Positions 45,750 to 54,263 of a stretch of 64,000 nucleotides of DNA are shown in pieces. The position numbers were made by a program, and so were the translations under genes. The notes under the pieces were generated by a model that was given only the letters and a program-made list of their open reading frames with translations, was not told the origin of the DNA and did not search any database. The stretch comes from Mycobacterium sp. 236(2023). GTDB lineage: Bacteria; Actinomycetota; Actinomycetes; Mycobacteriales; Mycobacteriaceae. Location of the stretch: contig NZ_JARSBP010000003.1 of NCBI RefSeq assembly GCF_029623955.1, positions 186,001 to 250,000 of the forward strand, read 5' to 3'. Each line of letters opens with the position of its first letter. Within the stretch, counting starts at the first letter, position 1.

Positions 45750-46721
45750 CTACGCTCCGGGAGGGAGACCCCCACCGCATTCCCGACGCCAGTCGGCGAA
45801 AGCCTCGGTGAGCGAGTACTGAGCCGTGAAGCCGATGTCGGCGAGTCGGGCCGAGCTGATGTTGGTGTCGTTGTGCAGCTTCTGGATTCGCCTCGGGTGC
45901 ACGCCGAACTTCGTGCCGTTCGGGTCGACCACCGCAAACGGCGACGCCGCTGCCAGAGCGAACCGGTACGGGACCGTCGGCGGGTGCCGATCCCAGCCCC
46001 ACGCCGCGTTGATGGCATCCACATGGTCGCGGATCGTGGTCGGCTCCGGGTAGACGGCGTGGTAGGTGTCGTTCGGTCCATCGTCGTCGATGAGCAGCGT
46101 CAGCAGCCGCAGGATGTCTTTGAGGTAGATGCAGCTCTTGACCGTGTCCTGGCGGCCGATGTAGCCGAAGCGCTTCCGGCTCAGCCCGTGGATTAGCCGC
46201 CGCATGTTGCCCTGATCGCCCGGGCCGAAAACCACGCCAGGACGCACGATGCGGATCCTGCGACCCGGCTTTTCGGCCTGCCACGTGCGCAAGATCTCCT
46301 CGGCCTGCAGCTTGCTGGCCCCATAGGCGGTGTCGGCGTCGCAGAAGTCGCTTTCCTCGCGCCGCCACGGCCCGGAGGCGAAGGCCATCATCGAGCTGGT
46401 GAAGACGATGTTCTCGACGCCCGCCGCATCGGCGGCCTTGCAGAGCCGACGGGTGGCCTCGGCGTTGTTGGCGAAGTAGTCCCGCCAGGGGAAGCCCGGC
46501 TCCTTCGACAGAGCGGCGAGGTGGATGATCGTCGGCGGGCACGGTTGCGGCAGATCGGCCGCCGTGACGGTGGTCAGGTCGACGCGCAGCGAGTCGGCGG
46601 TCGGTTCGGCGGCACGGTCGAGACCCACGACGGGCCGACCCGCTTCGCGTAGGTGCTTCACCAACGCGCTGCCGATGAAACCTGCACTGCCGGTTACGAG
46701 GACGGCATCGGCGGCGGTCAT
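45750..46721 (-). CDS. NAD-dependent epimerase/dehydratase (extended SDR)
   Basis: A 323-residue extended SDR. The Rossmann motif is VTGSAGFIGSALVKHL, the Ser in FTSSMMAF precedes the catalytic pair in YGASKLQAE (Y-x-x-x-K), and RPGVVFGPGDQGNMRRLIHGL follows. These are typical of nucleotide-sugar epimerases such as UDP-glucose 4-epimerase relatives. The exact sugar cannot be called. The frame continues to 46799, but ATG 46721 (MTAADAVLVTG) is the natural start. It is the last gene of a minus-strand unit with the GMC oxidoreductase, aldo/keto reductase and BcsB-like genes; it ends 3 nt from the converging DUF4153-type gene. Confidence 0.8.
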   Translation of the reverse strand: MTAADAVLVTGSAGFIGSALVKHLREAGRPVVGLDRAAEPTADSLRVDLTTVTAADLPQPCPPTIIHLAALSKEPGFPWRDYFANNAEATRRLCKAADAAGVENIVFTSSMMAFASGPWRREESDFCDADTAYGASKLQAEEILRTWQAEKPGRRIRIVRPGVVFGPGDQGNMRRLIHGLSRKRFGYIGRQDTVKSCIYLKDILRLLTLLIDDDGPNDTYHAVYPEPTTIRDHVDAINAAWGWDRHPPTVPYRFALAAASPFAVVDPNGTKFGVHPRRIQKLHNDTNISSARLADIGFTAQYSLTEAFADWRRECGGGLPPGA

Positions 46722-46809
46722 CACGCCACCCACCCGATTGATGTGGCCGAGTCTGGATGATTGGTCAACTGCCCCCCTAGGAATGAACCCCGACAGCAAG
46801 CGGAGCGTA

Positions 46810-48492
46810 TCACTGGCTCGCGATCCGAGCGTTGGCTAGATGCTCAGCCAACCGAACACCCATCGCAATGCCGAAGAGCGTCGGGTTGGCCTGACTCGAG
46901 GTGGGCAGCACAGATGTGCTCGCGACATACAGTCCGCGCACCCCGTGCACCTGAAGGTTCGCGTCCACGACGCCCTCGCCCGGATCGGCGGACATTCGTG
47001 TGGTCCCGCTTTGATGGAAACCGGCCCACCCGTGCATGAAGGTCCGTACCGACTCCTCGGCGTCGCCGGCCAACCACTCCACGCTGCCTGCGCCGTTCTC
47101 GCGCAGATGAGCGTCGATGAGTTCGACTGTCTTGAAGGCGTATTCGTAGTCGGCGTCCGAGAAATGCAGATGGGTGCGGACCTTCCGCATCCCCAGTGCG
47201 TCACGCTCGTCGGTGAGCTCGATCCGGCTCTCCCAATGCGGAAGTTGCTCGCCGTGGTAGTGGAGCATGTACCGATTCTCGGGGCTCTTGACGAAAAAGC
47301 CTGGTGCCTTCCGGCCCTTGCGGATGAGACGGGCGTACGAGAACGTCACGGCGAATCGGATCGACGGAATGAGATCGCGCAGGACGTTTCGGATGTGTGC
47401 CTTGATCTGTGGCGGGCCGTCGATCTTGGTGTGCGTCTCGCGAATCGCCTCCGCGAGCAGGAAGCGACCGGCCGGTGAGATCAGCGTCAGATACACCGCC
47501 GACAGGATTCCGCTTCCGTGTGCCGGGTCGCTGATGGGCGGATTGACCAACCAGACGGCGACGTTGGGCATCGCCAGCTCGCGCTGCACCTCTGGGCTGA
47601 GGGTGAACCGCCGACGGATGTAGACACCGTCGTTGTCGCGTTCGTGCTGATGAATCACCTTGTCGGTGTTGAACTTCACGCGCGCGAACCGGCCCTCGAC
47701 GTGGGTCATGTACCACCGTCCGAGGTGTCCGCCGGCATTGCCCAACCCGGTGGGGTGATGCCGGTCCGACGCCAGTAGGAGCCGGGTCGCCTCGATGCCG
47801 CCGGTTGCGATGACGTAATCGGTCGCGACAATCTTGCCTTCCCGGCCGTCGAGTGCCTTGACGACGAGGTGGTCGACAGAGCCGCCGCCCGCATCGGTCG
47901 CGATCTCCGTGCACGTCAGCCCCGTCCATAACGACAGGGACGGAGCGTCATTCAACGCGGCCCGGTATTCGCGACCGAATCGTGTTGGCAGCGCCCAACG
48001 CTCGAGGTCGGTGGTGCGCACACCGCCGTCGGGCAGCCCGGCGACCATGTCGCGTTGCGCGATCTCCGGAACGTCGCGGGCATTGAACACCGCCCGGCCG
48101 CACTGAGCCCAATCACAGGCCCGCTGCAGGTAGGGCTCGACATCCTCGAAGCTGATCGGCCACGGAGACTGAGCGGTCAGCGGCCGGTCCTCGAAGTCGA
48201 TGGGGTCGTACGCGACGCAACGCCCGCCCCAAAGCGCCGATGCTCCCCCAACCGCCCGACGGAGTGCCAGCTCGCTGCGAGTGTGGAAGTAGTCGTCCTG
48301 CCTCGAGTCGAAAGCGGCGAGGTCCTGCGCCGCATCATCGACTCGCTCCAGACCGCTTTCGATGATCGCCACCCGGACACCCGATTTCGCGAGTTCCAGC
48401 GCTGTGGAGATACCGATCGGGCCCGCGCCGACGATCACGACATCGGTCTCGATCGTCGTACCCGCGGTGAAGTCTTCGGGTTGCCTGATCAC
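46810..48492 (-). CDS. GMC-family FAD-dependent oxidoreductase
   Basis: A 560-residue flavoprotein. The N-terminal FAD-binding motif is DVVIVGAGPIGISTALELAKSG (about 17-38); GGASALWGGRCVAYDPIDFEDR and the C-terminal HQSGTTRMSADPGEGVVDANLQVHGVRGLYVASTSVLPTSSQANPT are GMC_oxred_C features, with the catalytic His in GFHQSGTTRM. Related enzymes oxidise sugars, alcohols or sterols. No signal peptide is apparent, so the reaction is cytoplasmic. The GTG at 48492 overlaps the aldo/keto reductase stop (GTGA); upstream frame is antisense noise. In a polysaccharide cluster, sugar or polyol oxidation is likely, but this is inferred. Confidence 0.8.
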   Translation of the reverse strand: MIRQPEDFTAGTTIETDVVIVGAGPIGISTALELAKSGVRVAIIESGLERVDDAAQDLAAFDSRQDDYFHTRSELALRRAVGGASALWGGRCVAYDPIDFEDRPLTAQSPWPISFEDVEPYLQRACDWAQCGRAVFNARDVPEIAQRDMVAGLPDGGVRTTDLERWALPTRFGREYRAALNDAPSLSLWTGLTCTEIATDAGGGSVDHLVVKALDGREGKIVATDYVIATGGIEATRLLLASDRHHPTGLGNAGGHLGRWYMTHVEGRFARVKFNTDKVIHQHERDNDGVYIRRRFTLSPEVQRELAMPNVAVWLVNPPISDPAHGSGILSAVYLTLISPAGRFLLAEAIRETHTKIDGPPQIKAHIRNVLRDLIPSIRFAVTFSYARLIRKGRKAPGFFVKSPENRYMLHYHGEQLPHWESRIELTDERDALGMRKVRTHLHFSDADYEYAFKTVELIDAHLRENGAGSVEWLAGDAEESVRTFMHGWAGFHQSGTTRMSADPGEGVVDANLQVHGVRGLYVASTSVLPTSSQANPTLFGIAMGVRLAEHLANARIASQ

Positions 48493-49445
48493 TTGCCCCC
48501 CTTCCGATGTTCTCCGGCGAGTTCCACGAACCGGGTCAGCGTCTCGGTGTCGAAGGGCGACGAGACAGCGCGGGCCGCCTCGGCGACCCGTTCGGGCTTC
48601 GTGGTGCTGTACAGAATCGCGCGGGCGTCCGTCGCCGTGGCCGCCGAACCGAGGATCAGCTTCGCCAGCACACCCGGTGCCAGTGGGTCGAGCTGGAGGG
48701 TGTCGCGCCATCGGGCAGTCAGCCGGGCGTCGGCTTCCAATGCGGCGGCGAGCATTCCGTACGGACGGGTCAGCACGCCGAACGTGATGTCGGCCGGGCG
48801 AGGTGACGGATGGAGCAGATCGCTGCGAAGCTGGTCGACTCCCTCGGGCGCGAACGGTTCGGCGAAGTTCACGTCCAGGCCCTCGTCCTGAGACACTCCC
48901 CACGCACGGATCTTGCCTTGACGGCGCGCACCTTCGAAGAATTCGCGGAGCTCATCGGTGGCCACGGTGTCGGACGGCTCGGGGCCGTGCACGAACAGGA
49001 TGTCGACGTAGTCGACCCCCAGCGCGGTCAGACTTTGGTCGAGGCTGCGAGCCGCCACCGCGGCGTCGTAGACCCGTACGGTGTCGGCGGCGGGCTTCTG
49101 GCGGCCCTTGACGGCGGCCCGCAGCGCGGGAACTTTTCGAAGCAGCGCCCGAGCCGGTGCCTGGAACCGGGCGAGTCGCTGGGTCATCCCCCCGACCTCG
49201 ATGCCGAACTTCGTCGCGATGGTCACGCTGGAGCGGTCGACGGTGCGCAGGAATGCACCCAGCTCGGCTTCCGCCATTCCCAGCCCGTACATCCGCGCCG
49301 TGTCGAAGTGCGTCATCCCGTTGTCGACCGCGGTGCCGAGCACCGCCATCCGCTCTCTGCGAGATGGTGACTGCATCAAACCGCCGCACCCGAAGCCGAC
49401 GGCGCTCACGGTGAGCTGCGGTCCCGGCAGTTCGATCCGCGACAT
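48489..49445 (-). CDS. Aldo/keto reductase
   Basis: A 318-residue (alpha/beta)8 NADPH-dependent reductase. GFGCGGLMQSPSRRERMAVLGTAVDNGMTHFDTARMYG holds the catalytic Asp and Tyr, then the Lys in TIATKFGIEVGG. The catalytic His lies in DILFVHGPEPSD. The layout fits the AKR11/12-type oxidoreductases that act on sugars or aldehydes. ATG 49445 overlaps the BcsB-like stop by 1 nt (TGATG); its stop overlaps the GMC gene start. The pairing of an oxidase-type GMC protein and a reductase suggests sequential oxidation/reduction of one sugar, for example an epimerisation route (inference). Confidence 0.82.
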   Translation of the reverse strand: MSRIELPGPQLTVSAVGFGCGGLMQSPSRRERMAVLGTAVDNGMTHFDTARMYGLGMAEAELGAFLRTVDRSSVTIATKFGIEVGGMTQRLARFQAPARALLRKVPALRAAVKGRQKPAADTVRVYDAAVAARSLDQSLTALGVDYVDILFVHGPEPSDTVATDELREFFEGARRQGKIRAWGVSQDEGLDVNFAEPFAPEGVDQLRSDLLHPSPRPADITFGVLTRPYGMLAAALEADARLTARWRDTLQLDPLAPGVLAKLILGSAATATDARAILYSTTKPERVAEAARAVSSPFDTETLTRFVELAGEHRKGGK

Positions 49446-51472
49446 CAGTGTGAATCGGTTGTGCCGGGGCTACCGACCAGCTGCGGGCTTGGCCGGTTTC
49501 TGCGCCGGTGGAGCACCAGGAGAACGATCAATGCCACGACGACGAGGGCCGCGACCACGCCCGCCACCACATAGGTGGTGATCCGCGACGAACTCGACGC
49601 GACGGTGAGTGCCGGGTCGAAGACGCTGCCCGCCGTCCTGATCGCGATGTTGGTGGGGGTTCCCGTTGCCCCTGCGGCGAGCACGTCACCCGTCAGCTGC
49701 GACCAGTCGCCTGTCGATCCATCGATGTAGCTGAACAGAGGGTCCACCAGGGACCAGTCCGCAGTCGTCGTGACGAGGACGACGGAGCGGTTGCGCTGAG
49801 GATCGGCGAAGGCCTGAATGGATCCCAGGCCGCTGTCGAGGTTGAGCGCCAGCTCGGACGGCAAAGCGAAGTTGACGATCGAGCCGTCGCCGCTCACCGG
49901 CGGACTCAGCGAAGTCTGTTTGATCGCATCGGAATTGGCCACGATCAGAGCCCCTGACGTGGCGTCGGCAGCCGTTGGGACGTCCACGACCAGCGGCGTG
50001 ATCTCGGCCTTGTTGAGGCGCGCCATCGATGCCACGACCCGGGCAGCGTAGTCGAGTTGGTTCGGGCCACTACCGTCGAGCGCCACCAGGAACTCGGGGC
50101 TGAACTCGGAGGGGAATGCTCCGAAGCCACCGAGTGGCGGGCCGCCACGACGCATGGTCAACGACGATCGCGGATCGATCTGGAAGGTGATCGGCGCGAC
50201 CAGCGGTCCACATGCCTGATCCGGGGTGTAGGTCAGCGCGAATTCCAGGTCGATCCATTGTTGTTGGAGCTCTGCGCTACTCAAGGTGAACTTGGCATCC
50301 AGATGCCCGGAGGAGTCGAGCGGTGCGCGGTAGACGACCAGTCCCTCGGCACGCACGACGACCGACGCCGCGTCGCGGTCGGGTACCGGCGTGTAGTCGG
50401 CGAGCAGATTGACGTCGACGTTGTCGAACCTGGGCCCCAATGAGGTGCGCTGAATACCGACCTGCAGACCGTTCGTTCCGAGGACGTCCGCCTTTTCGGA
50501 GCCGACACTCAACTCTTTGAACGTCATCGTGTCGGGGGAAGCAGCTGCCTCGGCCCCTGCCTGATCGACGCGGGCGTTGCTCGATTGTGCCAGCGGCTGC
50601 AGCTGTGTGGCGATCAGCGACACCTGCTCCGAGAGCCCCTCGTCTTCACCCGAGATTCGCAGGTACGCGTTTGGCGCCCCGGCATTCTCGACGGTCAGAC
50701 CGGGATCACCGGTCTCGACGACAATCGCGCGATCGAGCCCGGCAGCGGGCGGCGGTGCCGCACCTCGCGGTTGGCTGACGACCCCGATGGCCACCGGCCG
50801 GGACGCGTAAAGTCGCGCGATCGCCGACGACAATGTCAGTACCGCCTGCTGCTCGGCGGAACTGGCATCGGCTGCCGCGTAGATCGTGATTCTCTCCAGC
50901 ACCGGTGCGAAGAAGTTCGCGACAGTGGTCACGGGAAGCTGCGTTCCGGCGAATACCGTTGTCAGATTGCTGAGTTCCAGCCGCGGAAGCGGGTCGCAGT
51001 TCCGGTCACCGTCGTCGCGCGCGCGAATGGCGAACGACAGTCCGACCGACGAGCCCCGGACACTGGCCCTGGAGATGTCGACGTCGAACGGAGCCATCAC
51101 CAGACCGGGCGCCACCGGCGGTACATCGATGGACGCCACGAAATTTCCTTCGGCATCGTTAATTTCGACGTAGCCGGCCGTGAAATTCAATGGCGTGTGA
51201 ATCATGCCCTGCAACCGCGTCGCGGTCAGTCCGGAGGGTACGTCCACCGAGAAAGTGCTCTCGCCGTCGCCGTACAGATTCACCGTCGGCTGCAGACCGA
51301 GTGTCGACCATGGCATCGAGATGCCGGTGGGATTGCCGTCGTCGGCGGGCTGGACGGAAACGTCGTCGCCGGGTTGCGCAGAAGCGGGGCCTGCGACCGC
51401 GCCGGCAAGCGTGATCGGCGCGGCGAGCAACATCACTGAGGCAAGAACGCGGGCCACGACGCAGCGACTCAT
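49445..51472 (-). CDS. BcsB-like membrane-anchored envelope protein
   Basis: A 675-residue protein with an N-terminal signal peptide (SVMLLAAPITLAGAVAGPASA, cut near residue 32), about 590 extracytoplasmic residues, and a C-terminal membrane helix (about 628-655, VVAGVVAALVVVALIVLLVL) followed by a basic tail RRRNRPSP. Signal, jelly-roll domains and C-terminal anchor in that order match BcsB, the periplasmic partner of cellulose synthase BcsA. Stretches such as RNCDPLPRLELSNLTTVFAGTQLPVTTVANFF resemble BcsB carbohydrate-binding modules, though divergent. No BcsA is present nearby. It heads a four-gene minus-strand operon (AKR, GMC, epimerase). GGGGGAAT precedes the ATG. Assignment by architecture, not a profile search. 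Confidence 0.6.
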   Translation of the reverse strand: MSRCVVARVLASVMLLAAPITLAGAVAGPASAQPGDDVSVQPADDGNPTGISMPWSTLGLQPTVNLYGDGESTFSVDVPSGLTATRLQGMIHTPLNFTAGYVEINDAEGNFVASIDVPPVAPGLVMAPFDVDISRASVRGSSVGLSFAIRARDDGDRNCDPLPRLELSNLTTVFAGTQLPVTTVANFFAPVLERITIYAAADASSAEQQAVLTLSSAIARLYASRPVAIGVVSQPRGAAPPPAAGLDRAIVVETGDPGLTVENAGAPNAYLRISGEDEGLSEQVSLIATQLQPLAQSSNARVDQAGAEAAASPDTMTFKELSVGSEKADVLGTNGLQVGIQRTSLGPRFDNVDVNLLADYTPVPDRDAASVVVRAEGLVVYRAPLDSSGHLDAKFTLSSAELQQQWIDLEFALTYTPDQACGPLVAPITFQIDPRSSLTMRRGGPPLGGFGAFPSEFSPEFLVALDGSGPNQLDYAARVVASMARLNKAEITPLVVDVPTAADATSGALIVANSDAIKQTSLSPPVSGDGSIVNFALPSELALNLDSGLGSIQAFADPQRNRSVVLVTTTADWSLVDPLFSYIDGSTGDWSQLTGDVLAAGATGTPTNIAIRTAGSVFDPALTVASSSSRITTYVVAGVVAALVVVALIVLLVLHRRRNRPSPQLVGSPGTTDSH

Positions 51473-52099
51473 ACCATTCCCCCGGTGTAATTACGGACGT
51501 CTGAAAACGCGAATGTTTCTCTTCGGACGAGCCCGTGTCGACAGTTGCTGTGGCCCGGGCGCCGGACCGAACCGATCGAATTCACGCAGTTCTACTTTCA
51601 ACGAGTCTTCGCAGTCCCTAACAAGCAAGCCGGGTTAGTACCCTAGCAGGGGAAGTAAGGCAAAACAGTTTGCTTGCGCGATGTCCTAATCATGAAATCT
51701 CATCGTTACCGACATTCCGGCGACACGTCGCCGAGGCGCACGGGAAACACGCTTTCCCCGGTCGCCGGCGAAGCTCGGGTGCTACCGTCTTCGCCATGTG
51801 TGGTTACCTGTCGAGCGTTCCCCTTACTCACCGTTGATTCGCGTGATGTCGCAGGTGTGATCGCCAAAGGATTTCCACTGAGATGATCTCGACCAGGGGG
51901 GTCGGCCTGCTCGACTTCGTGTTGCGCCCAACCACATCCGTGACGAAAGTGCGAGCAGCATTCGTGGCGGGGTCCGCGCATGACACTCGCGTAACGCTCG
52001 CCCCCGGCGCTGAACTGCCGCGCTATTGTCAGGTCGAGGAGCAGGCCACCGCCAACGAGCAGGCTTCGCGTCTCATGGTGCCGATAAGTCTGGTGGGAT
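51473..52099. other. 627-bp divergent intergenic region between BcsB-like and Wzc-like genes
   Basis: The largest gap in the window. It must hold both divergent promoters. It is richer in A/T than its surroundings at 51640-51700 (around GCAAAACAGTTTGCTTGCG). A 6-bp stem with 5-nt loop (GGGAAA/TTTCCC) lies at 51742-51758. A possible 76-codon ORF occupies 51883-52113 on the plus strand. No recognisable riboswitch, tRNA or mobile-element remnant was seen. Confidence 0.6.
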
Positions 52100-52113
52100 A
52101 TGGACCTTCGTAG
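51883..52113 (+). CDS. Possible small protein upstream of the Wzc-like gene
   Basis: A 76-codon ATG frame preceded by AAAGGA about 10 nt upstream, ending 14 nt inside the Wzc-like gene in another frame. No known domain or membrane segment is seen. The third codon position is less GC-rich than in the neighbours, so this may be chance. If translated it would be coupled to the next gene by overlap. Low confidence. Confidence 0.22.
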   Translation: MISTRGVGLLDFVLRPTTSVTKVRAAFVAGSAHDTRVTLAPGAELPRYCQVEEQATANEQASRLMVPISLVGYGPS

Positions 52114-53455
52114 CTACGGCCGAATGCTGCTGCAGCGCTGGCCCGTCCTGGTGTCGGTATTCCTCGTGGTGGGCGCAGTGCTCGCGGCCGCGAGTTTCAT
52201 GCTTCCCTCGGTCTACACCACCAGCGTCCGGATCGTGTTCACGTCCAACCTGTCGACAGACACCGAGATGACGACCCGCCAGATCTCGGATCTGTACCTC
52301 AACAGTCGTTTGAAGACGTACGCGGAACTGGTGACGACCAATCAGGTTCTTCAGCCCGTCATCGATTCGCTCGGTCTCGATACCACCGTGGCAGACCTTG
52401 TCGAGCAGACCGAAGTCACGATTCCGGCCGGAACCACGGTGATCGAGATGGAGGTCTCGGCGCCGACGGCAGCAGAGGCTGCGTCCACCGCCAACCGCAT
52501 CGCCAACGAGATGCCTTGGGCTGTCGCAAGTCTCGAGGGCGCCTCGACGGTCGCCCAGTCGCCGATCAAGGTCTCGATCCTGCAGCCCGCCGACATACCC
52601 GAGGCCCGATCGTCTCCCAACGTCAAACTGAACCTTGTCGTCGCGGCCGGCTTGGCGTTCATCTGTGCGGTCTTCGCCGCGGTGCTCGTGGAGACGTTCG
52701 ACAACCGGGTGAGAAGGCGGCGCGACGTCACCGCATCGGGTGCCTCCTATCTCGGCGGGATCCCGAAGATCGCCGGCGCCAAGGCCGGCACACTCCTGCT
52801 GTTCGCGCAGCAGTCACGCGAAGTGCGATCGATATTCCGCCGGATCGCCATGGACGTCGTGTACGCGGTCGACGCGACACCGAAATGCCTGATCGTCACT
52901 TCGCCCCGGACCGGTGCGGGTAAGACGACGGTCGCTGCCAATATCGCGGGAGCGCTCGCGGAGGCCGGGAACCGGGTGGCTTTCATCGATGCCGACTTCC
53001 GAGGCCGTCGGCTGGCCGGTCAGGTCGGCATCGAGCAAGTGCCGGGGATAACCGACTTGGTTTCCGGCCGTACGGAACTCGACGAATCCGGGCTCTACCG
53101 CAGTTGGGGCGGTTTCACCATCGTTCCGTGTGGCGGCAGCACCGTCGACGTCGGGGAGATGCTCGCTGGCGAGAAGTTCAGCGAGTTGATACGAAGTTTC
53201 GCAGATCGCTTCGATGTGGTCATCGTCGACGCACCCCCGATCACGAACCCGAGCGAGGCCTCGCGCTTCACTCAGAACGTCGCCAACGTGGTCGTCGTCG
53301 CGCAGGCGGGGAAGACGCGGCGCGCGGAGTTGCGCCGTGTCACCGGTTCATTGACGCAGGCCGGGGCGAAGACCTTGGGTGTCGTGCTGTCGCGAGTTCG
53401 CGAGCCTGAGCAGCCGGCGCCGGCCGACGACGCGCGTCGTGATGACGCCGAGTAG
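52100..53455 (+). CDS. Wzz/BY-kinase-like chain-length and ATPase protein, no C-terminal tyrosine tail
   Basis: A 451-residue polysaccharide co-polymerase. TM1 (about 15-35) and TM2 (about 177-198) flank a Wzz-type extracytoplasmic domain. The cytoplasmic ATPase domain has Walker A SPRTGAGKTT (268-277), Walker A' VAFIDADF (293-300) and Walker B VVIVDAPP (373-380), as in Wzc/CapB kinases. The C-terminal tail (EPEQPAPADDARRDDAE) has no tyrosine; the last Tyr is at 333. So the usual autophosphorylation cluster is missing. It begins a plus-strand operon with WecG-type and GT2 genes (spacing 0 and 10 nt). It should control chain length or export of the polymer. Confidence 0.8.
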   Translation: MDLRSYGRMLLQRWPVLVSVFLVVGAVLAAASFMLPSVYTTSVRIVFTSNLSTDTEMTTRQISDLYLNSRLKTYAELVTTNQVLQPVIDSLGLDTTVADLVEQTEVTIPAGTTVIEMEVSAPTAAEAASTANRIANEMPWAVASLEGASTVAQSPIKVSILQPADIPEARSSPNVKLNLVVAAGLAFICAVFAAVLVETFDNRVRRRRDVTASGASYLGGIPKIAGAKAGTLLLFAQQSREVRSIFRRIAMDVVYAVDATPKCLIVTSPRTGAGKTTVAANIAGALAEAGNRVAFIDADFRGRRLAGQVGIEQVPGITDLVSGRTELDESGLYRSWGGFTIVPCGGSTVDVGEMLAGEKFSELIRSFADRFDVVIVDAPPITNPSEASRFTQNVANVVVVAQAGKTRRAELRRVTGSLTQAGAKTLGVVLSRVREPEQPAPADDARRDDAE

Positions 53456-54253
53456 GTGAAGACGGACCGGGGGAATGAGGTGCCGATGTCGCGACCGATT
53501 GTCACGCGCTATGCGCGCTTCGACGTCTCGACCTTGAACGAGGCGCAGGTCATCGATGCGATCTTCGCGCGCACCGCGCCGCTGACGCCTGACGAACCCC
53601 ACCTTGTCGTGACGCCGAACATGAATCATGTTGCGCGTCTGCAAGCTTCGTCGGAGTTCGCATCAATCTACGAGCGAGCCCGCCTTATTCTCCCGGACGG
53701 CTGGCCTGTGGTGCGGTTAGCGAACAGCCTCGGAACTGAACTGACGGCCCGTGCCACCGGAAGTGGCATCACCCACACGCTGGCGCATATGCCCGGCGAG
53801 GGGCATCGACTGTTCCTTGTCGGTGGCTCCACGCCCGCGTCGCTCGAGGCGGCGTCGGCGGTGTTCCGCGGAAACGGTTGGGTCGTCGAGTCGGAACAAG
53901 CACCCGTGGGATGGCTCGGTTCGGCCGACAACCTCCGTGTGCTCGCAGAGCGGGTGGCGGCGTTCAGGGCAGATCTCGTGCTCATCGGCGTCGGTTCTCC
54001 GTTGCAGGAGCGAGTCGCAGTCAGCCTGCTCGATGCCGACGGTGTGACCGCCGTGCTGATGGGTGTCGGCGCCTCCATCGACTTCGTGGCCGGCCAGGCG
54101 GCCCGTCGCGCGCCAAAATGGATGCAGCGCCTCGGAATCGAGTGGCTCCACCGCATCCTGACCGATCCAGCCCGACTGCTGAAGCGGTATGTCGCTGACG
54201 TCGTTCCTTTTCTGAAAGTTGTTCGGCAGTCTCACGCCCATTCGGGGCAGTAG
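53456..54253 (+). CDS. WecG/TagA/CpsF-family glycosyltransferase (GT26)
   Basis: A 265-residue GT26 enzyme. HLVVTPNMNHVARLQ, ARLILPDGWPVVRLANSLG (conserved PDG.p.v), RLFLVGGSTPASLEAASAVF and LVLIGVGSPLQER are the family blocks, followed by GVGASIDFVAGQAARRAPKWMQRLGIEWLHRI, the near-invariant C-terminal motif. Members transfer an amino-sugar or acid sugar (e.g. ManNAc, ManNAcA, glucose) to a lipid-linked acceptor at the membrane. The start is GTG at 53456 immediately after the Wzc-like stop, or ATG at 53486 (MSRPIVTRYARF). Probably an early step in repeat-unit assembly. Confidence 0.85.
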   Translation: MKTDRGNEVPMSRPIVTRYARFDVSTLNEAQVIDAIFARTAPLTPDEPHLVVTPNMNHVARLQASSEFASIYERARLILPDGWPVVRLANSLGTELTARATGSGITHTLAHMPGEGHRLFLVGGSTPASLEAASAVFRGNGWVVESEQAPVGWLGSADNLRVLAERVAAFRADLVLIGVGSPLQERVAVSLLDADGVTAVLMGVGASIDFVAGQAARRAPKWMQRLGIEWLHRILTDPARLLKRYVADVVPFLKVVRQSHAHSGQ

Positions 54254-54263
54254 GAGAAGACCC

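Noticed and set aside
51674..51886. 70-codon TTG frame in the 627-bp intergenic region
   Set aside because: TTG start without a ribosome site, composition like random translation and no family resemblance.
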